Assembly (NCBI RefSeq): GCF_014892515.1
Contig: NZ_JADBGR010000111.1
Span: forward strand, 17,859-66,101
Origin: Myceligenerans pegani
Lineage (GTDB): Bacteria; Actinomycetota; Actinomycetes; Actinomycetales; Cellulomonadaceae
Direction of reading: 5' to 3'
DNA length: 48,243 nucleotides
The notes under the pieces are model-generated. The model was not told the origin of the DNA, ran no database searches, and saw only the letters and a list, made by a program, of their open reading frames with translations. Below are positions 21,953 through 28,523 of the stretch, piece by piece. Position 1 is the first letter of the stretch. Every line of letters begins with the position of its first letter. The position numbers and the translations under genes were made by a program.

Positions 21953-23362
21953 GTGAGCACCCGACCTTTGCGCGTCGCCGTCGTCGGTGCCGGACCCGCC
22001 GGCATCTATGCGAGCGACATCCTGTCCAAGACCGACCTCGACGTCTCGATCGACCTGTTCGAGCGCCTCCCGGCGCCGTTCGGGCTGGTCAGGTACGGCG
22101 TTGCGCCGGATCACCCGCGCATCAAGCAGATCATCGTGGCGCTTCACAAGGTCCTCTCCCGCGGTGACATCCGCCTGCTGGCGAACGTGGATTTCGGCAC
22201 GGACGTCAAGCTCGAGGACCTGCGGCAGTTCTACGACGCCGTGATCTTCTCCACCGGCGCCATCAAGGACGCCGAGCTGAACATCCCGGGCACCGACCTG
22301 GACGGCTCCTACGGGGCCGCGGACTTCGTGTCCTGGTACGACGGGCACCCCGACGTGCCCCGCACGTGGCCGCTCGAGGCGCGCGAGATCGCCGTCGTCG
22401 GTGCCGGGAACGTCGCCCTCGACGTGGCCCGCATCCTGGCCAAGCACCCCAAGGACCTGCTGCCCACCGAGGTCCCGGCGAACGTGTACGAGGGCCTGCA
22501 GGCCTCGCCGGTGACCGATGTGCACGTGTTCGCCCGCCGCGGTCCGGCGCAGGTGAAGTTCTCGCCCCTGGAGCTGCGGGAGCTCGGTCACGTCCCGGAC
22601 GTGGACATCATCGTGTACCCCGAGGACTACGACTTCGACGAGGGCTCCGAGGCCGCGATCAACTCGTCGAACCAGACCAAGCAGGTCGTCAAGACCCTCA
22701 CCGACTGGGCCCTCGACGACCCGTCGACCAAGACGGCCTCCCGCCGCATCCACCTGCACTTCCTGCACCAGCCCGCCGAGGTGCTCGGCGAGGACGGCAA
22801 GGTGACCGGCTTCCGCACGGAGCGCACCGCGCTGCAGGGCGACGGCACCGTCAAGGGCACGGGCGAGTTCCACGACTTCCCGGTGCAGGCCGTGTACCGG
22901 GCGGTCGGCTACTTCGGGTCGCCGCTGTCCGAGATCCCGTTCGACGACCACAAGGGCGTCATCTCCAACCGCGAGGGTCGCGTCGTCGACATGGACGGCG
23001 AGCACGTGCCCGGCGTGTACGCCACCGGCTGGATCAAGCGCGGCCCGGTCGGCCTCATCGGCCACACCAAGTCGGACGCGTCCGAGACGGTGAAGCACCT
23101 GGTCGAGGACGTGGTCGGCGTTGCCGACGGCGCCGACGTGTCGGAGGGGAACCTGGAGGGCGGCCGTACCGCCCCGCAGGGCGACCCCGACGCCATCACG
23201 GCGTTCCTCGCCGACAAGGGCGTGCGGGTCATCGAGTGGTCCGGCTGGGAGCTGCTCGACGCGCACGAGCGCGCGCTCGGCGAGGCGGAGGGCCGCGAGC
23301 GGATCAAGGTCGTCCCCCGTGAGGAGATGGTCACGATCAGCCAGGGCGTGCACCAGGCCTGA
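21953..23362 (+). CDS. FprA-like NADPH-ferredoxin/adrenodoxin-type reductase
   Basis: A 469-residue FAD/NADP oxidoreductase of the adrenodoxin reductase family. The N-terminal FAD dinucleotide fold has GAGPAG (12-17). The conserved LFERLPAPFGLVRYGVAPDHPRIK follows, then the NADP fold VVGAGNVALDVARIL, the ARRGPAQVKFSPLELREL segment, and the C-terminal FAD contacts GVYATGWIKRGPVGLIGHTKSDA. It transfers electrons from NADPH to ferredoxins, for instance to support P450 or desaturase systems. The GTG at 21953 is preferred over 21920 because GGAAGG (21938-21943) precedes it. The length matches mycobacterial FprA. A long hairpin follows the stop. Confidence 0.88.
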   Translation: MSTRPLRVAVVGAGPAGIYASDILSKTDLDVSIDLFERLPAPFGLVRYGVAPDHPRIKQIIVALHKVLSRGDIRLLANVDFGTDVKLEDLRQFYDAVIFSTGAIKDAELNIPGTDLDGSYGAADFVSWYDGHPDVPRTWPLEAREIAVVGAGNVALDVARILAKHPKDLLPTEVPANVYEGLQASPVTDVHVFARRGPAQVKFSPLELRELGHVPDVDIIVYPEDYDFDEGSEAAINSSNQTKQVVKTLTDWALDDPSTKTASRRIHLHFLHQPAEVLGEDGKVTGFRTERTALQGDGTVKGTGEFHDFPVQAVYRAVGYFGSPLSEIPFDDHKGVISNREGRVVDMDGEHVPGVYATGWIKRGPVGLIGHTKSDASETVKHLVEDVVGVADGADVSEGNLEGGRTAPQGDPDAITAFLADKGVRVIEWSGWELLDAHERALGEAEGRERIKVVPREEMVTISQGVHQA

Positions 23363-23370
23363 CACCAGGT

Positions 23371-23423
23371 ACGACGACGGCCGGGGCCGCCTTCCGCGCG
23401 AAGGTGGCCCCGGCCGTCGTCGT
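23371..23423. terminator. Long bidirectional terminator hairpin
   Basis: An 18-bp perfect stem (23371-23388 with 23406-23423, ACGACGACGGCCGGGGCC and its complement) is extended inward by a CTTC/GAAG pairing around a short loop. It separates the convergent reductase and methyltransferase genes and is symmetrical enough to act on both strands. Confidence 0.7.
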
Positions 23424-23457
23424 CGGCCCGGACGCGGCGTCGCCCGCGGCTCGGCGC

Positions 23458-24396
23458 TCAGGCCGGGCGACGGTCCGCCAGGAGGGTGAGCGTCGTGTAC
23501 GGCATCGTGACCCTGCCGCCGAGGGCGTCGACCACGCGCGCGTTGCCCTCCAGGACGCGTTCCAGCGCGTCCGGCGACAGGCGCTCGTGCCAGGCCAGCG
23601 TGGGCACCTGGTCGACCCACGCGTCGCGGGTGAACTCCACCTGCCAGGGAATGTCGCGCCTGGTCACCGGCCCGAACGCGCGCGAGCCCCAGATGCCCGT
23701 GACGGCGGCTCCCGCGAGCTTCTCGTAGCCACCCAGCGGGGAGCGTTCCCAGGGCACGAAGTCCAGCCCCATGTCGACGTCGCGGTAGACGTCGGCGAGC
23801 GCCGCGGCGACCTCGGGTTCCGGGACGCAGACGTTCCAGAACACGGCGAGGCGTCCGCCGGGCCGGAGCGCCGTGGCGGCCTTGACGGCGCCCGCGCGCT
23901 GCTTCACCCAGTGCCAGGCCTGTCCGGAGACGACGACGTCGTATCCGCGCCCCGCCGGATCCCAGTCGTCGAACGGCCCGTCCTCGACCGCGAATCCCGC
24001 GGCCCGCGCGACGGCGGCCATGCGGCCGTCGGGCTCGACCCCGGTGATTCGGCACCCGGCGTCGCGGAACAGCGCCGCGGCGGCGCCGGTGCCGATCCCG
24101 ACGTCCAGGACCGCGGGCCGCTCCTGCCGAGGCAGCACCTCTGGCGGGGACGATCCCGCCCCGGCCGGCGAGGGCATCGGCAGCGGGCGGCCCGGGCCCG
24201 GTCCGATACCGGCCGGACCCGCGCCGACCGGTCCACCACGGGCCCGGCCCGCACCGACCCGCCCCATGCCGGCCAGCACGACCTCGGCCAGCTCGGCCGG
24301 ATAGCCGGGCCTGGTGCGGTCGTAGCGCTCCGCGTCCTCGCCGAACGACACGGCGATCTCGCGCAGCGAGCGCCCCCGGCCGGGCGGACCGGTCAT
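23458..24396 (-). CDS. Class I SAM-dependent methyltransferase
   Basis: A 312-residue protein. The N-terminal AVSFGEDAERYDRTRPGYP is typical of the UbiE/Methyltransf_11-type family. Motif I is VLDVGIGTGAAAALF, motif II is ITGVEPDGRM, and later come VVVSGQAWHWVK and LRPGGRLAVFWN. The unusual feature is an insertion of about 45 residues, rich in Gly, Pro and Ala, between the N-terminal helix and motif I. The substrate is unknown. ATG 24396 is chosen because the frame upstream to 24777 is antisense to the lipoprotein gene. It ends 35 bases from the strong hairpin shared with the reductase gene. Confidence 0.8.
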   Translation of the reverse strand: MTGPPGRGRSLREIAVSFGEDAERYDRTRPGYPAELAEVVLAGMGRVGAGRARGGPVGAGPAGIGPGPGRPLPMPSPAGAGSSPPEVLPRQERPAVLDVGIGTGAAAALFRDAGCRITGVEPDGRMAAVARAAGFAVEDGPFDDWDPAGRGYDVVVSGQAWHWVKQRAGAVKAATALRPGGRLAVFWNVCVPEPEVAAALADVYRDVDMGLDFVPWERSPLGGYEKLAGAAVTGIWGSRAFGPVTRRDIPWQVEFTRDAWVDQVPTLAWHERLSPDALERVLEGNARVVDALGGRVTMPYTTLTLLADRRPA

Positions 24397-24407
24397 CGCC
24401 GTGCTGA

Positions 24408-25049
24408 TCAGCCCTGCCAGTCGCCGGTGAGCTCGAGCGACTGGTCCACCTGCGAGACGAAGTCCTGCGTCATGACGCTCTCGACGCCGGAGAGCTGGAT
24501 CAGGGAGGGCGCTCCCTGGCTGTCGGTGATGCCCCAGACCACGGCCACGTAGGCCTCGCCGCCCGACTGGTAGGTGTAGGAGGTGTTCGCCCGCTCGCCG
24601 TCCGTGCGGAGCGTGTTGATGGGGGCGAAGTTGTCGTCGGTGGACCCGGTGCCCTCGACCTGGCTGATGAACCACTCGACGGACTCCTGCGCGCCCATCG
24701 CCTTGCCGCCCGGCATGAAGGCGATCCGGCCCGCGACGCCGCCCTGGTCGTTCGGCTTCTGGTGGATGTACTTCCACGGGTCCTCGTCGGCGGAGGGCGC
24801 CCAGTCGGCGGGGACCTGCGCGGTGATGTGGGAGGCCTGGATCGTCTGCATCCCCGAGGCGGCGTCACCGGCCGAGTCCGCACCCGCCGTGCTCTCGTCG
24901 GTCGCGGCGTCCTGGGTGCTCTCGGTCCCGGCCGTGGCCGAGTCCCCGCCGACCTCTTCCAGGTCGCCCACGGAGAACGAGCAGGCGGTCAGGGTCGACG
25001 CGAGCACCCCGGCCGCCAGGGCGGCCAGCAGGGAACGTCGGGTTCGCAT
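24408..25049 (-). CDS. Lipoprotein of the T7SS locus
   Basis: A 213-residue protein with a lipoprotein signal: basic MRTRRS, hydrophobic core, lipobox LTAC with Cys23. A Ser/Thr/Ala/Asp-rich linker (30-65) follows, then a domain of about 145 residues (ITAQVPADWAPSADEDPWKYI, GRIAFMPGG, QESVEWFISQV, SYTYQSGGEAYVAVVWGI, FVSQVDQSLEL). That domain resembles the PsbP/LpqN-like (DUF1795) fold, also suggested for the 158-aa protein two genes upstream. It is the last gene of the minus-strand T7SS run. It probably sits on the outer face of the membrane. AGGAAG precedes the ATG. Confidence 0.75.
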   Translation of the reverse strand: MRTRRSLLAALAAGVLASTLTACSFSVGDLEEVGGDSATAGTESTQDAATDESTAGADSAGDAASGMQTIQASHITAQVPADWAPSADEDPWKYIHQKPNDQGGVAGRIAFMPGGKAMGAQESVEWFISQVEGTGSTDDNFAPINTLRTDGERANTSYTYQSGGEAYVAVVWGITDSQGAPSLIQLSGVESVMTQDFVSQVDQSLELTGDWQG

Positions 25050-25146
25050 GGTGAATCACTCACTTCCTGGGTCGAGGGCCGTCCGGCTGCGCGGGTGAAA
25101 GCTATCGTGTCGCGCGCTTCGTGCCCATCACGTCGATGCGTTGTGC

Positions 25147-25917
25147 CTACTTCTCGAAGATCCGCGCGCCGAACCAGTCGAAGCGCGGCCGCCAGCCGTT
25201 GTTGCGCAGCACGGTGAACACCGGGACCTTGGCGTCGGCCGGCTTGAGCATGACGCCGCCCTCCCAGGACGTACGTGCGCCGAACGAGCTCCGTGTGGTG
25301 ACCTGTCCGTCAGCACCTTCGACGAAGGTCGCGGACTGCTGCCCGGCGGTCTTGCCGCGGGTCCATTTCCAGTTCCCCGCGACGAACCCGCCACCGGGGC
25401 TGATCGCGGCCCGGACGGATGCGGACCCGGAGTACTCGACGAACTTGTAGTGCCCGGTGGCGGAGTCGAGGTCGACCTCCATGCGCCAGGCGTACGCCTG
25501 CTTTCCCCTGACGAACAGCGTCTGCCAGCGCACCTCCTCGACCTTCCAGCGCACGTCGACCCGCGCTCCTCCCGGCGTCCGCGACGCCTCGATGAGGTAC
25601 GGCAGCCCGTCGCTGTTCATGCCCAGGAGATCCGCCACCACGCGGTCGACCGGGGTCGGGGCGGCCGCCGACGCGACGGCCGCCTCCGGGACCTGTGCCT
25701 TCTCCCGGGCGGAGGCGGCGGCCTTCATGCCGCGCCGCATCGTCCACATCCCGCGGGCGAATGCCAGGACACCCACGACGACGAGCAGGACGATGCCGAG
25801 TGCCACGTTCCCGGCGAGGAACGCCCAGACCGCCACCGCCGCCAGGACGAATCCGAGCGCGAGTACGGCCACGCGGCTGACGACCGCGAACCGCGCGGCG
25901 TCGTCCTGCTCCGTCAT
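25147..25917 (-). CDS. Membrane-anchored protein of the T7SS locus
   Basis: A 256-residue protein with two hydrophobic helices near the N-terminus (about 14-34 and 36-55). A basic helix with MRRGMKAAASAREKAQ follows, then a globular C-terminal domain of about 165 residues that I do not recognise (DLLGMNSDGLPYLIEASRTPGGARVDVRWKVEEVRWQTLF, AYAWRMEVDLD, HYKFVEYSGSAS, NWKWTRGKTAGQQSATF, RNNGWRPRFDWFGARIF). The ATG overlaps the stop of the upstream 158-aa gene (ATGA, 25914-25917), so the two are coupled. The membrane topology suggests a cytoplasmic C-terminal domain if both helices form a hairpin. Confidence 0.65.
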   Translation of the reverse strand: MTEQDDAARFAVVSRVAVLALGFVLAAVAVWAFLAGNVALGIVLLVVVGVLAFARGMWTMRRGMKAAASAREKAQVPEAAVASAAAPTPVDRVVADLLGMNSDGLPYLIEASRTPGGARVDVRWKVEEVRWQTLFVRGKQAYAWRMEVDLDSATGHYKFVEYSGSASVRAAISPGGGFVAGNWKWTRGKTAGQQSATFVEGADGQVTTRSSFGARTSWEGGVMLKPADAKVPVFTVLRNNGWRPRFDWFGARIFEK

Positions 25918-26390
25918 TGGTCCGCCAGCTTGACGCTGTCCTGGATCTCGCGGACCTGGGGCCAGATCTCCGCGGCCTGCGGTCCGGCGCACGTGCCGGT
26001 GACCTCGACCATGTCACGAACGCCGTCGTGCTCCACCACCGCGATCCGCAGCGCCTGCGCGATCGTGCCGGTCTGCTCGGTGGTCCACGCCCCTTCGATC
26101 CGCACGGCGGGCAGGCCGCCGAACGTCGTGTCCATCCGGCCCACCTCCTCGTAGCCCGGCGTGGCCTGGAACTTCTCCACCGCCTGCTCGATCACGGCCT
26201 CGACGGTCTGGTTCGGCGCCATCCGCTGGATCACGACGACGACGTTCGGGCGGAACTCGCCCTCGGGCCGCTCCTGGATGATGGCCATCTGCGCCTGCGG
26301 CACCGAGTGCGTGACCCAGCCCTCGGGGCAGTCCATGACCACGGCGGGGAAGCCCGGGAAGGTCTCGCTCGGGTAGGTGACTGTGCTCAT
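25914..26390 (-). CDS. LpqN/DUF1795-like protein
   Basis: A 158-residue protein without a signal peptide. The pattern FPAVVMDCPEGWVTHSVPQAQMAIIQE, FRPNVVVVIQRM, a helix TVEAVIEQAVEKFQ, GLPAVRIEGAW, and a final helix WPQVREIQDSVKL is that of the PsbP-like/DUF1795 fold found in actinobacterial T7SS loci. It may act as an adaptor or chaperone for the adjacent WXG100 effector candidate. The start is ATG 26390 with GGATGGAG just upstream. A TTG four codons earlier is possible. It lies 33 bases after the effector gene. Confidence 0.65.
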   Translation of the reverse strand: MSTVTYPSETFPGFPAVVMDCPEGWVTHSVPQAQMAIIQERPEGEFRPNVVVVIQRMAPNQTVEAVIEQAVEKFQATPGYEEVGRMDTTFGGLPAVRIEGAWTTEQTGTIAQALRIAVVEHDGVRDMVEVTGTCAGPQAAEIWPQVREIQDSVKLADQ

Positions 26391-26423
26391 GTCTCCATCC
26401 AATCAGGTTGTACCGCGGCCATG

Positions 26424-27599
26424 TCAGAGGCTCCCGATCAGGTCACCCGCGCCGTCGATGAGGTCGCCGCCGACGTCGGCGATCGCGTCGACGGTGTCAG
26501 CAGGTGACCAGTTGACCTCGAACTCGAGGCCCGCGCCGATCCCGAGGGCGGCGCCGACGTCCACGCTGACTCCGACGTTGTCCCAGCCGACGTTCGCGTC
26601 GATGTCCGCGTGCGCGCCGATCCCGGCGTACACCGTTCCGCCGACGTTGGCCTCCACACCGGCGACGTTGACCCCGGCGTCGGCACCGGCCTCCGCGCCG
26701 GCGAAGGCATCGAAGCCGGCACTCGCGCCGATGCCGTGCGGACCGACGGACACCCCGGCATCGGCCTCGGCACGTGCGCCGACCAGCGCCGACGCGGACC
26801 CCTCGGCCGAGAGGTGTTCGCCGTACCCGACCTGGCCCTCGGCACTGGCGCCCACGCCGACGCTGCCGCCGACCTGACCCTCGGCCACCAGCCCGTTCTC
26901 CGAGATGCTGACCTGGCCGGAGGCGTCGTACCCGGCGCCGGCCTGCACACCGGCCGATCCCGAGCCGTGGAAGCCGTCCTCGCTGCCGAAATCGCCCTCG
27001 ACGCCGTTCTCGTAGCCCACGAAGCCGCCGGTCTCCCCCTCGGCGAGCGTGTGGCTGATGTTCCCGCTCTCGGACGGGGTCACCTGCGACTCGTTGTGGT
27101 GCGTCGTGTTGCCGTTCTCGTCCGTCGTGGTGTGAGTCTCGCTACCCCACTGGCTGCCGTTGTGGGTGTTGTTGGAGTAGTCGTACCAGTCGTTGCTGTT
27201 CTCGGCCCCCGGGTTCGCGCCCGGCGAGGTCAGGGGGTTCCCGCCGTCGTCCTCGGACCCACCACCGCCACCACCGCCACCGGCGCCGACACCCACACCG
27301 GTGCCCACGCCACCACCGCCGGACAGGTCGTCCGACGTCTCCTGCTGATCGTCCGCGTTCTCGCGCACCGTCGCCGCGACGTCGTTCAGCGCGGCCGCCG
27401 TCTCGCGCAACCGGACCGCGTGCACGTCGGTCCACTCCGCACGGAACTCCTCGCCGTCCGGGCCGCTCCACGCGTCGATGGCCGGCATCGCCGAGTCGAC
27501 GACGGCGACGACGTTGCCGAGCGTCTCACCGCCCTGAGCGACCCGATCGGCGAATGACCGCAGCGCCTCGATATCGGCACCATAGAGCCCTCCGCTCAT
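26424..27599 (-). CDS. WXG100-domain T7SS effector candidate with Gly/Ala-repeat C-terminus
   Basis: A 391-residue protein. Residues 1-92 are a WXG100 hairpin (WSG at 44-46) ending TVRENADDQQETSDDL, 77-92. A Gly-rich linker (94-115) and a hydrophilic Asn/Thr/His-rich stretch (about 130-185) follow. About 170 residues of alternating G-V/A-x-A pattern come next (for example EADAGVSVGPHGIGASAGFDAFAGAEAG), suggesting a beta-rich or passenger-like structure, and finally an amphipathic DTVDAIADVGGDLIDGAGDLI end. The N-terminus is paralogous to the 19792 gene, whereas the C-terminus is unrelated except for the final amphipathic part. AGGAG precedes the ATG. It is transcribed after the two small WXG100 genes. 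Confidence 0.75.
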   Translation of the reverse strand: MSGGLYGADIEALRSFADRVAQGGETLGNVVAVVDSAMPAIDAWSGPDGEEFRAEWTDVHAVRLRETAAALNDVAATVRENADDQQETSDDLSGGGGVGTGVGVGAGGGGGGGGSEDDGGNPLTSPGANPGAENSNDWYDYSNNTHNGSQWGSETHTTTDENGNTTHHNESQVTPSESGNISHTLAEGETGGFVGYENGVEGDFGSEDGFHGSGSAGVQAGAGYDASGQVSISENGLVAEGQVGGSVGVGASAEGQVGYGEHLSAEGSASALVGARAEADAGVSVGPHGIGASAGFDAFAGAEAGADAGVNVAGVEANVGGTVYAGIGAHADIDANVGWDNVGVSVDVGAALGIGAGLEFEVNWSPADTVDAIADVGGDLIDGAGDLIGSL

Positions 27600-27645
27600 G
27601 GTTTCTCCTCACATCCCTCCGCGCCAGGGCGGTTGCGTCGGTCCC

Positions 27646-27921
27646 TCAGAGCGAGCCCGAGGTGCCTTCCTGTTCCGCGGCGTTGGCCTCGGCCGTCCCG
27701 GCGAAGGTGTCGAGCGCCGAGGCGATCTCGTTCAGCTTCGCCGCGTGGGTGCCCGTCCATTCGCTCTCGAACTGGTCGGCGTCCGGCCCCATCCAGTCGG
27801 TCTCGGCCAGCTGCGCGGTGATGTCCTGCACCGTGGCGCGCACCTCCTCGGCCTGTTGCCGCAGGACGTTCGCCATCTGCCGGACGGCCTCGATGTCGAG
27901 GCCGAGCATGTCTCCAACCAT
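27646..27921 (-). CDS. WXG100 family protein (EsxA-like)
   Basis: A 91-residue protein with a two-helix WXG100 fold: helix 1 LDIEAVRQMANVLRQQAEEVRATVQDITAQL, turn WMG at about 48, helix 2 from DQFESEWTGTHAAKLNEIASALDTF. The last 16 residues, TAEANAAEQEGTSGSL, match the motif in the other three WXG100 domains of the window. WXG100 proteins form helical-bundle dimers exported by the FtsK/SpoIIIE ATPase. The Met at 27921 is set by AAGGAG, and the longer frame to 28071 crosses a hairpin. It probably pairs with the 96-aa protein upstream. Confidence 0.85.
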   Translation of the reverse strand: MVGDMLGLDIEAVRQMANVLRQQAEEVRATVQDITAQLAETDWMGPDADQFESEWTGTHAAKLNEIASALDTFAGTAEANAAEQEGTSGSL

Positions 27922-28040
27922 GTCCCTCTCCTTCCCTCCCGGCCGCCTCTGGGTCGAGCAGCGGTGCGTGAACCGGCGCTCCGCGCTCGCCCGGATCGGA
28001 CTGGTGGATCTCGTCTCCTGACCTGTGCTCCCGTGACGCG

Positions 28041-28077
28041 CGATGGGTGCGGCACCGGACCGGCACCGCACCCATCG
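28041..28077 (-). terminator. 12-bp hairpin between the two small WXG100 genes
   Basis: CGATGGGTGCGG (28041-28052) pairs perfectly with CCGCACCCATCG (28066-28077) around a 13-base loop. It lies 26 bases past the stop of the upstream WXG100 gene and 120 bases before the next start. It could be a terminator or partial attenuator, or could stabilise the upstream mRNA end, allowing unequal expression of the genes. Confidence 0.55.
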
Positions 28078-28102
28078 TGTTCACGCCGCGAGGACGAACG
28101 CG

Positions 28103-28393
28103 TCAGAGCGCGTTCGAGGTGCCCTCCTGCTCGCTGGCGTTGCGCTCGGCGGTCTGGCCGTGCTCGACGAGCTGGTCCGCGATCCGCTGCAGCTGCGTGA
28201 AGATGTTGCCGTCCCACTCCTGCTCGTACTGGGAGGCGTCCTGGCCGTTCCACTCGGTCTGCTGCATCTGCGCGTTGACCTGCTCGCCGGCCTGCCGGAT
28301 CTGGTCCGACGACTGCTGCAGAACCTGGGCCAGCTGCCGGACTGCCTCGACGTCACTACCCGAGACGTTGGCTGCGCTGTGCTGAAGCGGCAT
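28103..28393 (-). CDS. WXG100 family protein (EsxA/B-like)
   Basis: A 96-residue WXG100 protein: helix 1 SDVEAVRQLAQVLQQSSDQIRQAGEQVNAQM, turn WNG at about 48, helix 2 YEQEWDGNIFTQLQRIADQLVEHG, and the C-terminal TAERNASEQEGTSNAL. AAGGAG is 7 bases before the ATG. It is the first gene after the ATPase gene and has its own upstream element (28455-28500), so it can be transcribed separately from the machinery. It is a likely secreted substrate or structural partner of the 91-aa protein. Confidence 0.88.
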   Translation of the reverse strand: MPLQHSAANVSGSDVEAVRQLAQVLQQSSDQIRQAGEQVNAQMQQTEWNGQDASQYEQEWDGNIFTQLQRIADQLVEHGQTAERNASEQEGTSNAL

Positions 28394-28454
28394 TCCCTAC
28401 TCCTTCGTCGGTGGCTGCCCTGGTGGGCGGCCTCGGTTGATTTCGACACCACGT

Positions 28455-28500
28455 ACTCAACCAGAGCCCGTGGCACTGCGGAATGGGGAGAGTTCCCCAT
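28455..28500 (-). promoter_or_regulatory. Upstream element of the small WXG100 genes
   Basis: On the minus strand ATGGGGAACTCTCCCCAT (28500-28483) is followed after exactly 22 bp by TTGAGTACGTG (from 28460). It matches the element at 19671-19721 at 16 of 18 motif bases, with identical spacing and orientation to the gene. TGGGG-N6-CCCCA is a perfect inverted repeat here. The same sequence could also form a hairpin after the ATPase gene, 24 bases past its stop. No clear -10 is seen. Confidence 0.55.
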
Positions 28501-28523
28501 CCCCGTCGCACGGCCCGGGCGCG

